From CALAED01 sp937891035 (GTDB lineage: Bacteria > Actinomycetota > Actinomycetes > Streptosporangiales > Streptosporangiaceae), in assembly GCA_035642125.1 (NCBI GenBank), contig DASQSZ010000359.1:1-50500 (forward strand): a DNA stretch of 50,500 bases, written 5' to 3'. Below, in pieces: positions 32,915-40,713 of the stretch. A program made the position numbers and the translations under genes. The stretch's first letter is position 1. Every line of letters starts with the position of its first letter. Below the pieces are notes generated by a model, which had not been told where the DNA came from, did not search any database, and worked only from the letters and a program-made list of their open reading frames with translations.

Positions 32915-33891
32915 GGCGCGGTCCGCAGCTCGGCGAGACCCGAGGCGATGCGTCGCCGCCAGAGCTCGTAGGCGGGGACGTCCGAGATGCCGAAGGGCTC
33001 GGCCATGGTCGCATCGGCCAGGTCGGACGCCTGTTCCGGGGTGACGCCGCAGAGCAGGCCGGCCGCCAGGGTGGTGTGCGGCGTCACCAGGCCGGCGCGG
33101 AACCGGGCGGCGCAGGCGAACACACTTCCTTGCGCGATTTGCGGCAGGTGGTCCCGGCCGCGCCGCAGGAAGGCCCGCAGCTCCGCCTCGTCCACCGCGC
33201 CCGCGTACGTCGCGGCCAGGCCGGCGCCGCTGTAGAGATCGGGCCGCCGGCTTTCGTCGAACGCGTCGATCAAGTTGGCGGCTACGTCCGGATCGGCTCC
33301 GCCGACGAACCAGATCGCCCGCCCGATGCCCTGGTCTATCACCCGGCTCGCGTACCGGGCCGGGCCGCCGGCCGGCCAGGGGAAGTTCGGCTCTTGGTAC
33401 TGCCGGCGCACGTACCGGTCGGTGTGGAAGTAGGCCTGGTGGAATCCATAGCCGTCGAGCACGAGCCAGCGCAGCAGCGGATCCGCCGCCGAGGCGGACG
33501 CCTGCGCCCAGCGGAACCGCGGCAGCCGGGCCATGGCCCAACCGATCCCGACATAGACCATGTACACGTGGTCTTTGGCCCTGCCCTCGAGGAACCGGCG
33601 CACATGGCGGCCTCCGAACGGGAGGCCGTCGCGAATCGCGAAGCCCATACCGGCGCCCTCGTACGCGAAACCGCGGAACCGCCACGGTAGTCGCTCAAGA
33701 CGCTCCTCGGCCTCCGCCGGATGGCGCGCCTCGGCGGCGTATGCGTATCCGGTGAGGAAGGTCTCGCCTATCGTCTCCAGCATCGTCCGCGCGGCAGGGC
33801 TTTTCGCGTGGAAACCACGGACCGAAAGCTGCGCCTCCTTCATACTCGGCGTCAGAATTCGGCGTCTGAGCGCTCGCCAACCACTGGCCAT
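32911..33891 (-). CDS. DUF1702 protein (UnbL-like, enediyne cassette)
   Basis: 326 residues from ATG 33891, with AGGAG 8 nt upstream; the frame extends to 33969 without support. RILTPSMKEAQLSVRGFHAKSP opens the domain, followed by ERLPWRFRGFAYEGAGMGFAIRDGLPF, VYMVYVGIGWAMARLPR, VLDGYGFHQAYF and RAIWFVGGADPD, with a helical end (EPFGISDVPAYELWRRR). These fit DUF1702, which I equate, from memory, with the UnbL/E3 member of the conserved enediyne set. No known cofactor motif. Coupled to the P450 and a short distance from UnbV and UnbU on the other strand. Confidence 0.82.
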   Translation of the reverse strand: MASGWRALRRRILTPSMKEAQLSVRGFHAKSPAARTMLETIGETFLTGYAYAAEARHPAEAEERLERLPWRFRGFAYEGAGMGFAIRDGLPFGGRHVRRFLEGRAKDHVYMVYVGIGWAMARLPRFRWAQASASAADPLLRWLVLDGYGFHQAYFHTDRYVRRQYQEPNFPWPAGGPARYASRVIDQGIGRAIWFVGGADPDVAANLIDAFDESRRPDLYSGAGLAATYAGAVDEAELRAFLRRGRDHLPQIAQGSVFACAARFRAGLVTPHTTLAAGLLCGVTPEQASDLADATMAEPFGISDVPAYELWRRRIASGLAELRTAP

Positions 33892-33994
33892 CTTTTCTCT
33901 CCTCTCGGCGGATCGCCCGAAGGCCCAAAGGTCCGAGAGATCTCGCGACCCGGCGTTCGGCGCGCCCACCCCTGCTTGCCGAAATGACGCTGCG

Positions 33995-34810
33995 TCAGCC
34001 CGACGCGAGCTCCGGGTCTCGCCGCACCGCCGGCATGGGCTCGGAAAACACTCGGTTGTCCAGCTCCGGCAGCGCCAGCAAGATCGGCAGGTCGGTCAGG
34101 TCGACGGCGCGCATCGGGATGTCGAGTTCGACGGTTTGGCCGGGTCGCATGACGACGGGCTTTCCGGCGCCCACGAAGCGTGGATTGCGGGTCCATGGCC
34201 GCGGATCGACGTCGGCCCAGCGCACCGCGACGGCGACGGCGCGGATATGCCACTCACCGGCGGGCACCGAGCCAAGGTGGTACTCGCGCACCCGGCAACT
34301 GTCGGTGGGGCTGTCGAGGATGTCGCAGGAGACCGGCCTCCCCTCGACGATGGGGCTGCCAAACGCGCCGACGTAGACGCGAAGCGCCGTGCCGCTCGGC
34401 GGCAGTACCACCGTGCCGTGCACCGCGCCGGACCGGCGATATGCGTCCGTCTTCGGGGCCGAGATCGGCGGCAGGCCGGTGTGCAACATTGTCCGGAAGC
34501 GGGTCGGCGATACGCCGACGCTCCGAGTGAACCGGGTGGTAAACGTTCCGAGGCTGTTATACCCGACCTTATACGCGATTTCGGTGACGCTCAATGACGT
34601 CTCTATCAGAAGGCTCTTCGCGCTGTACAGACGAATCGTGCTCAGGAAGCGTCCCGGTGACGTGCCCGTGACGGAGCGAAAAACCCGCGAGAAGTAGAAC
34701 TTGCTCAATAAGGCGGTACCGGCAATATCATCCAATGACAGTGGTTCACTGTAACGATCCCACATCGTCGTTATCGCGCGTTCCACCGCCACCCTACACA
34801 TCTCCTCCAC
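33995..34810 (-). CDS. AraC-type regulator with C-terminal beta-rich domain
   Basis: 271 residues from GTG 34810 (VEEMCRVAVERAITTMWDRY), chosen by analogy with the gene at 50436 and the GGGG-rich stretch upstream; the frame extends to 34909. Two HTHs at about residues 20-115: LDDIAGTALLSKFYFSRVFRSVTG and TEIAYKVGYNSLGTFTTRFTRSVGVSP. The HTH is at the N-terminus, the reverse of most AraC proteins. Residues 130-271 are a beta-rich domain (VHGTVVLPPSGTALRVYVG, AGEWHIRAVAV) that may bind an effector. Divergent from the halogenase-UnbV-UnbU run, so it is the likely pathway regulator. Confidence 0.9.
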   Translation of the reverse strand: MEEMCRVAVERAITTMWDRYSEPLSLDDIAGTALLSKFYFSRVFRSVTGTSPGRFLSTIRLYSAKSLLIETSLSVTEIAYKVGYNSLGTFTTRFTRSVGVSPTRFRTMLHTGLPPISAPKTDAYRRSGAVHGTVVLPPSGTALRVYVGAFGSPIVEGRPVSCDILDSPTDSCRVREYHLGSVPAGEWHIRAVAVAVRWADVDPRPWTRNPRFVGAGKPVVMRPGQTVELDIPMRAVDLTDLPILLALPELDNRVFSEPMPAVRRDPELASG

Positions 34811-35441
34811 TGGACCCCGTCCCCCTAGATACAAACTGGCCTGATCGGTTGTTCGGCACCCTGTCATGATCGGTAATTTCCGGTTATGACAGTCTCTCGA
34901 GATGCCCACCCGCGTCGCACAACCATTAAGAGCTGCGTGGGATAAACAGGTCGATTATGCGCACGTCCCCTGCGGTCATACTTCTTTGACGTTGCCTGCA
35001 TCGATGTGGTGACGGTGCCCGGTTTCCGGAGTCGGTGACCCTGTGTGCCGACCTGGTGACGCGTCAACGCCCGGGTTCGTGGTCGACGCCGTCATCGATT
35101 TGGGTGACAATCCGGGTGGCGGTCGTCGTGAGCGCTGCGGTTCCCGCGCGACAAGCGCGTCGTCATGGTCAAGCGCCGGCACGGCGACCGGCCGGCTGAC
35201 AACCCATCCCGGCTTCTTCGAAATTGCGGTTAATTTGGAAGAAGCCACGCGCGCCCGAGGTCTCTAGGCTGAGCGGGGGGACTCCCACCGCACAGGATCC
35301 GGGATTGTGCTCTGCCGTTGCCGAATTCTCAGTTGCAGCAAGGTAAGAGAAGACGAGCGCGGCGCCCGGCTCCATGCTGGTTGGCGAGTGCGGGCGCTCT
35401 CCCAGAAGCTCATCCACCGGCAATCGCAATGATGGGGAACC
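34811..35441. other. Divergent regulatory region between AraC and halogenase-like genes
   Basis: 631 bp with no convincing gene; a 74-codon plus frame at 35043-35267 has no family features. It holds the inverted repeat at 35211-35246 and presumably promoters for both sides. GC content falls near 34820-35000. Confidence 0.5.
35211..35246. promoter_or_regulatory. Long inverted repeat upstream of halogenase-like gene
   Basis: Arms GGCTTCTTCGAAATT (35211-35225) and AATTTGGAAGAAGCC (35232-35246) pair at 14 of 15 positions around a 6-nt loop, 195 bp before the start at 35442. Operator or leader structure. Confidence 0.55.
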
Positions 35442-37301
35442 ATGTTAACGAACCGATATGAAGTGGCAATTCTCGGATCGGGAATCGGTGGCTCGATGCT
35501 CGCTTGCATCCTCGCCAAACAGGGAGTATCAACTCTTCTGCTCGAGGGGGCGAGCCATCCGAGGTTCACCATCGGTGAGTCCTTGATACCGGAGACCGGC
35601 CTACGTCTGCGTATCCTCGCCAACAAGTACGATGTGCCGGAGATCGGATGGATCGGCACGTTCCACAAGCTGCGAAACCATGTCAGCAGCAATTGCGGTG
35701 TGAAGCGCTCATTCGGTTTCATGTATCACCGTGCCGGTGAGGAGAACCGCCCCGAGGAGATCAACCAGTTCGGCACGCTGACGCCGCCCGTCGGCCCCGA
35801 CTCGCATCTGTTCCGCCAGGACACCGACGCCTTCCTCGCGGCGCTCTCGGTCAAGTACGGGGCGACGTTCCACTCTCAGACGCGCATCTCCGACATTAAG
35901 TTCGGGGACGACGAGGTCGAACTGCGTACGGACTCCGGCCAGAGCTACCACGCCAAGCTCTTGATCGACGCCTCGGGCATGCGGTCGATGGTCTCGGACC
36001 AGCTCGGCATGCGCGACGAGGTGCCGCGCTTCCGCACCGACACCCGCACCATCTACACCCACATGATGGGGGTCAGAAGCGCTGATCTGCTGCTGGACGC
36101 CAAGGACAGGCGCCGCCTGATCTCGCCGCTCGGCCAGTCCACCATGCACCACGTCTTCGACGGCGGCTGGATGTGGGTCATACCGTTCAGCAACCACCGC
36201 GATGCCACCAACCCGCTGACGAGTGTGGGACTGATGCTCGACCGGCGCAAGCATCCTGAGGCGCAGGGGACGCCGGAGCTGGAGTTCCGCCGGATCATCT
36301 CCGCTTACCCGACGATCGCGCGCCACTTCGCCGAGGCGAACGCCGCGCGGCCGTGGATCAGGTCGGGCCGCATCCAGTACTCGTCACCGCATCTGATCGC
36401 CCCCCGCCTGATCCAGCTCCCGCACGCGGCCGCGTTCATCGACCCGCTCTACTCCAGCGGCATGTCGGTGCTTGTCGTCGCGGTCGACTTGATCGCCGAG
36501 GCGCTGCTCAAGGCCGTAGCCGACGACGATTACGCCGTCGAACGGTTCAAGTCCATGGAGGACGTCGTCAACCGCGGGTTCAACCACTACGACGCGATCG
36601 TGTCCGGCTCGTTCGATTCGTTCGCCAGCTACGACACCTGGAACGCGTGGAACCGCAACTGGGTCATGGGGAGCTTGCTCGGCACGTTCGGCCCGTTGTC
36701 GCTCTTGATGCATTACCACAACACGAAGGATCGCTCGTGGTTGCAGAAGACGACGGAGCCGAGCCGCATGGGTGTGCTCGGGAGCCATCTGCCAGGCGTC
36801 GTCGACGTAGTACAGGCATCGCGCGCCGACATGGACGCCGCGATCGCCGGCGAGATCACCTTCGCGGAGGCGAGCGAGCGCGTCTTCGCACGGTTCCGCG
36901 GGGTCGAGTTCCTGCCGCCGTACATGGGCTTCGGCGATCCCAAGAAGACCGCGACGGCGACGTTCACCATGCTCGCCGGCGCTCGCCACGTCACCTGGTA
37001 CCGGCTCCACGGCGACGCGACGTACCGGGACAACTGCACGTTCCCGCTGCGGACGTACGCGCGCGACGGTGCGGCCTTCGTGCTCGGTGAGGCACGCCAG
37101 GCGTGGCGGCGTAGCTCCTCCGCCCTGCGTGACGTGTTCTTCGCACGCAACAACGATTGGCGCCACACGGCGCCGGCGTTGGCCGCACACAGCGAACTGG
37201 CGACGCCGATTGCGGCGATCGCCCCCTTCGCGGACGAACTGGCCGAGTTCGACCGCGCCGAGAGCCAGCCGAGCGCGGCCTCATCGACCGGGGTCGGCTG
37301 A
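35442..37301 (+). CDS. Flavin-dependent halogenase-like monooxygenase
   Basis: 619 residues from ATG 35442. FAD motif AILGSGIGGSMLACILAKQG, then HPRFTIGESLIPET as in non-tryptophan halogenases. The halogenase motif WxWxIP is present (WMWVIP, 243-248). K88 in CGVKRSFGFMYH aligns with the catalytic lysine region (KxGxxFxW). So halogenation chemistry is possible, but a plain hydroxylase cannot be excluded. The chain is about 100 residues longer than typical, with a helical C-terminus. It needs FADH2 from a reductase; only a relic of one (40576) is nearby. It heads the run to UnbV and UnbU. Confidence 0.88.
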   Translation: MLTNRYEVAILGSGIGGSMLACILAKQGVSTLLLEGASHPRFTIGESLIPETGLRLRILANKYDVPEIGWIGTFHKLRNHVSSNCGVKRSFGFMYHRAGEENRPEEINQFGTLTPPVGPDSHLFRQDTDAFLAALSVKYGATFHSQTRISDIKFGDDEVELRTDSGQSYHAKLLIDASGMRSMVSDQLGMRDEVPRFRTDTRTIYTHMMGVRSADLLLDAKDRRRLISPLGQSTMHHVFDGGWMWVIPFSNHRDATNPLTSVGLMLDRRKHPEAQGTPELEFRRIISAYPTIARHFAEANAARPWIRSGRIQYSSPHLIAPRLIQLPHAAAFIDPLYSSGMSVLVVAVDLIAEALLKAVADDDYAVERFKSMEDVVNRGFNHYDAIVSGSFDSFASYDTWNAWNRNWVMGSLLGTFGPLSLLMHYHNTKDRSWLQKTTEPSRMGVLGSHLPGVVDVVQASRADMDAAIAGEITFAEASERVFARFRGVEFLPPYMGFGDPKKTATATFTMLAGARHVTWYRLHGDATYRDNCTFPLRTYARDGAAFVLGEARQAWRRSSSALRDVFFARNNDWRHTAPALAAHSELATPIAAIAPFADELAEFDRAESQPSAASSTGVG

Positions 37302-37467
37302 GTGTGCCGCGCCGCAGCCAGGGGCCATGGGAAGCGGTATACCCCCCGAGCCCTACATCCCGCCCGCCGGCACGCGTGGCATTCCGCCCATGCGTACGGC
37401 TACCCGTCCTGCCCATTCGATGAGACGCCCCACATGTTCATGAACGTTGTTTCGGGAGGAGATAGCA

Positions 37468-39447
37468 GTGAGGTTACGTGAGCGTCTCCGTCGGCTGGTG
37501 CCGGGAGTGCTGGCCGTCATCATCGGCACGTCGCTTTCCGTCGCCGCGAACGGCGCCGTCGAGGTATCCGGCGGTGCACAGACCGCCGCGAAGTACAAGT
37601 TCCGGGAGCTGCCCATCGCGCTGCCGCCCGGCTACAACAACCAGCCCATGAAGACGATTCGCCCGGTGAACCCGGCCTATTACAAGATCCGCTCCTGGAT
37701 CTCCGCGGTCGGGGCCGGCATCGCCATCAACGACGTCACCGGTCACGGCCGCGCGAACGGCATGTGCATCGTTGACACCCGGACCAACAAGGTGATCGTG
37801 ACCTACACGCCCACAGCGCCGGCGGCCGACCGGTTCACGCCGTTCACCTTGGAGCCGGCACCGCTGCCGTACGACGAGACGATGGCACCGACCGGCTGTG
37901 CGCCCGGCGACTTCATCGGCGACGGCCGCATCGGCTTCCTCGTGTCCTACTGGGGACGGACCCCGATCCTGTTCCTGCCGAGGTCGGACGCCAAGACACC
38001 GTCACCGAGCGCGTACGTGCCACGGGAACTAGTGCCAGGACAATCGCTCGACGGCAGGTACCACGGCCCGCGTTGGAACACGGATGCCGTGTATATCGGC
38101 GATCTCGACGGCAGCGGGCACCCGTCGATAATCGTCGGCAACTATTGGCCCGACTCAGACGTGCTGGACCCGAACGGGCTCAAGAACGTCGTGATGCCCA
38201 ACAGCCTCTCCAATGCGAACAACGCGGGCGGCGATCACGTGCTGCGTTGGGTCGGCGCGTCGTCGGGCACCAACCCGCAGGCCAACTACGTCCTACAGAA
38301 GCGCGCGATCCCATTCAAGATCGCCACCGGTTGGACGCTCGCGATCGCCGGAGCCGATCTCACGGGTGACGCCCTCCCAGAGGTCTACATCGCCAATGAC
38401 TTCGGCCACGGTCATCTCCTTTACAACAAGTCGACCCCGGGCCACATCAAGTTCACCGATGCCAGGGGGGTACTCACCCCCACGACTCCGAAGTCGTTCG
38501 CGCTCGGAAACGGCTCCTTCAAGGGAATGGGCGTCGACTTCGCCGACGTGAACAGCAACGGCAAGTTCGACTTCCTGGTCAGCAACATCAATGTTCCTTG
38601 GGGCCTGCAGGAGAGCAACTTCGTCTTCGTCAACCAGGCCAAGGACGATGCCGACATGGCGCGGCAGCTCAACAAGGGGATCGCCCCGTTCACGCAGGAG
38701 GCCCAGAAGTACGGACTGGCGTGGACCGGCTGGTGTTGGGACGTCAAGGCGGCCGACTTCCTCAATGCCGGCGAGCAGGAAGTGATCCAGACCGACGGCT
38801 TCATCAAGGGCAGCGTCAATCGGTGGAACTGGCTGCAAGAGGCGGCCACCATGAACGACGATCTGATGTCCGACCCGGCGATGTGGCCCAATTTCGAGCC
38901 CGGCGACGACGTCTCTGGCCATGAGGCCCTCGCCTTCTACGCCAAGAACTCCAGCGGCACCTACGTGAACATCAGCTCCGCGCTGGGCCTCGCCGTGCCG
39001 ATCCCAACTCGCGCGGTCGCCACCGGAGACACGACCGGCACAGGCAAATTGGACTTCGCGGTGGCCCGGCAATGGGGACCGCCGGCGTTCTACGCCAACG
39101 AGGCGCCGCGCCGCGGCAACTCCCTCGTGCTCAAGCTCTACCGCCCGTCCATAAACCCGGCCGACGCAAGCACCCGCGACGCGCTCCGCGCTCCCGCCTA
39201 CGGCGCCACAGTCAAGATCACGACGCCGCAGGGCACCCAGATCTCGCAGCTCGACGGCGGCGGCGGCCACGTCGGTTTCCGCAGCTTCGATGTCCATTTC
39301 GGGCTCGGTTCGTACGCCGGCCCCGTCTCCGTCCAGATCCGGTGGCGAGATGCCGACGGAGTCTTGCGCCAGCAGGCGCTCTCGCTCAGGCCCGGCATCC
39401 ACAACCTCATGCTCACCGGCACCGTTAAGGAGGTTTCCGGCCGATGA
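37468..39447 (+). CDS. unbV: UnbV-like exported FG-GAP/ASPIC protein (enediyne cassette)
   Basis: 659 residues from GTG 37468 behind GGAGGAG. Signal peptide: RLRERLRRLVPGVLAVIIGTSLSVAANGA. FG-GAP/VCBS-type calcium-loop repeats: GDLDGSGHPSIIVG, GADLTGDALPEVYIANDFG, ADVNSNGKFDFLVSN, GDTTGTGKLDFAVAR. The C-terminal 100 residues are an UnbV/ASPIC domain (GNSLVLKLYRP, GATVKITTPQGTQISQLDGG, FGLGSYAGPVSVQIRWRDADG). Family members lie in enediyne warhead cassettes (E4 type), where loss abolishes product; the chemistry is unsettled. Overlaps UnbU by ATGA. An exported protein alongside a membrane partner implies work at or outside the membrane. Confidence 0.9.
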   Translation: MRLRERLRRLVPGVLAVIIGTSLSVAANGAVEVSGGAQTAAKYKFRELPIALPPGYNNQPMKTIRPVNPAYYKIRSWISAVGAGIAINDVTGHGRANGMCIVDTRTNKVIVTYTPTAPAADRFTPFTLEPAPLPYDETMAPTGCAPGDFIGDGRIGFLVSYWGRTPILFLPRSDAKTPSPSAYVPRELVPGQSLDGRYHGPRWNTDAVYIGDLDGSGHPSIIVGNYWPDSDVLDPNGLKNVVMPNSLSNANNAGGDHVLRWVGASSGTNPQANYVLQKRAIPFKIATGWTLAIAGADLTGDALPEVYIANDFGHGHLLYNKSTPGHIKFTDARGVLTPTTPKSFALGNGSFKGMGVDFADVNSNGKFDFLVSNINVPWGLQESNFVFVNQAKDDADMARQLNKGIAPFTQEAQKYGLAWTGWCWDVKAADFLNAGEQEVIQTDGFIKGSVNRWNWLQEAATMNDDLMSDPAMWPNFEPGDDVSGHEALAFYAKNSSGTYVNISSALGLAVPIPTRAVATGDTTGTGKLDFAVARQWGPPAFYANEAPRRGNSLVLKLYRPSINPADASTRDALRAPAYGATVKITTPQGTQISQLDGGGGHVGFRSFDVHFGLGSYAGPVSVQIRWRDADGVLRQQALSLRPGIHNLMLTGTVKEVSGR

Positions 39448-40490
39448 CCGCCGTCTTGCAACACCCTGCGGGCGACAACGGCGCGTCGAGCGCGAAGGTC
39501 AGACCCGCGAAGTCGAAGCCAGATCCGCGATATCTCGCACTGCGCAACTTCGCACTATCGATCAGCGTCTTCAACGTCTTCGGCTATGCCGTCCTCGGCT
39601 TCGAGCAGCCATACCTATGGCCGATCATCGCCGTGCTGACGGGGTACACGACCGAGATCACGCTTGAATTGATCAGCGCATGGGCGTACCGGCGGCGGCC
39701 GCGGTTCCTGGGCGCGGGACCGCGTGGCATGTACGAGTTCCTGCTGCCGGCGCACATCACGGCGCTCGCCGTCAACATGCTGATCTACGCCAACAACCAG
39801 ATCCTGCCGGTCATTATCGGTGTGTTCATCGGTGTCGCCGGCAAGCATGTATTTCAGGCGCCCATCGCGGGGCGGATGCGGCACTTCATGAACCCGTCGA
39901 ACTTCGGTATCGCGGCGGTCCTGATCATCTTCAGCTCCTGGGTCAGCATCGCGCCGCCGTATGAGTTCACCGAGAACGCCAACACGTTCTTCCGAGTGAT
40001 GATCCCGTTGATCATCATCACCGCCGGCACCATTCTCAACGCCATGCTCACTCGCAAGGTGCCCCTGATCGTCGGCTGGATGGGAGGCTTCGCCATCCAG
40101 GCCTTCATCCGGCACGGCATCTGGGACGTCGCGCTCTTCTCCGCGCTCGGCGCGATGACCGGGGTCGCGTTCGTACTCTTCACCAACTACATGATCACCG
40201 ACCCGGGAACGACGCCGGCGAAGCCACGCGCCCAGTTTATGTTCGGCAGTTCCGTCGCGATCGTTTACGGGCTTCTGATGCAGCTCAACGTCACCTATAC
40301 GCTCTTCTTCGCGCTGGTGATCGTCTGCGGCTTCCGCGGCCTCGGCTGGTGGGGTGTCGACCTCAACAAGCGGTGGCGGTCTCGGAGCATGTTCGACACA
40401 ACCGCCCTCGTGACCGAAGAACGACCGGTCCGGGTGCCGGAGACGACGGATGTGGGGGCTGCGAGCACCGCACGTCTCCCGACGTCGTAA
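39444..40490 (+). CDS. unbU: UnbU-like integral membrane protein (enediyne cassette)
   Basis: 348 residues, coupled to UnbV by ATGA. About nine or ten hydrophobic segments, with FALSISVFNVFGYAVLGFEQPY, GVFIGVAGKHVFQAP, HFMNPSNFGIAAVLI and FTNYMITDPGTTPAKP. The last two resemble NqrB/RnfD-type flavin-linked electron-transfer subunits (MNPSNFG, MITDP), to which UnbU/E5 proteins are related. That suggests a redox role at the membrane, perhaps passing electrons to or from UnbV; this is inference. Basic C-terminal tail in the cytoplasm. Confidence 0.9.
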   Translation: MTAVLQHPAGDNGASSAKVRPAKSKPDPRYLALRNFALSISVFNVFGYAVLGFEQPYLWPIIAVLTGYTTEITLELISAWAYRRRPRFLGAGPRGMYEFLLPAHITALAVNMLIYANNQILPVIIGVFIGVAGKHVFQAPIAGRMRHFMNPSNFGIAAVLIIFSSWVSIAPPYEFTENANTFFRVMIPLIIITAGTILNAMLTRKVPLIVGWMGGFAIQAFIRHGIWDVALFSALGAMTGVAFVLFTNYMITDPGTTPAKPRAQFMFGSSVAIVYGLLMQLNVTYTLFFALVIVCGFRGLGWWGVDLNKRWRSRSMFDTTALVTEERPVRVPETTDVGAASTARLPTS

Positions 40491-40518
40491 CCGGTGATCA
40501 CCAACACCTCATCGGATC

Positions 40519-40580
40519 CCCCTCGTGGGAGGCGTCCTCACTGGGGCTGAAAGTGCTCCAGCGCCACCACCCACGAGGGG
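40519..40580 (+). terminator. Long structured hairpin after unbU
   Basis: Perfect outer arms CCCCTCGTGGG (40519-40529) and CCCACGAGGGG (40570-40580), with inner GGCG/CGCC and TGGGGC/GCTCCA pairs (one G-U), give a nearly continuous RNA stem of about 21 pairs. It could terminate or attenuate before the antiporter gene. Confidence 0.55.
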
Positions 40581-40692
40581 CGATCACTCCATCTTCGTCG
40601 GCGAAGTCCTCGATATGGGCAGCCGGGAGGAGCTGGACGCCCGGCTGTTCCACGATTGCCGCTTCCACGGTGAGCCTGCCAAAGAGGCGTGA
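40576..40692 (+). pseudogene. Flavin reductase C-terminal remnant
   Basis: In-frame stretch RGDHSIFVGEVLDMGSREEL, DARLFHDCRFHGEPAKEA and stop matches the last strand and helix of two-component flavin reductases (StyB/HpaC type: DH(S/T)iFvGeV). Upstream in the same frame (from about 40516, IPLVGGVLTGAE) there is only patchy similarity, now covered by the hairpin, and no start codon. So it is a 3' relic of a gene that would have served the upstream flavoenzyme. Confidence 0.6.
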
Positions 40693-40713
40693 GAAAGCGA
40701 CCTAAGGAGGATC

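Noticed and set aside
32915..33685. N-terminal extension of the P450 frame
   Set aside because: It runs through the DUF1702 gene in another frame and has Arg/Ala-rich shadow sequence. The GTG at 32914 gives a normal P450 length.
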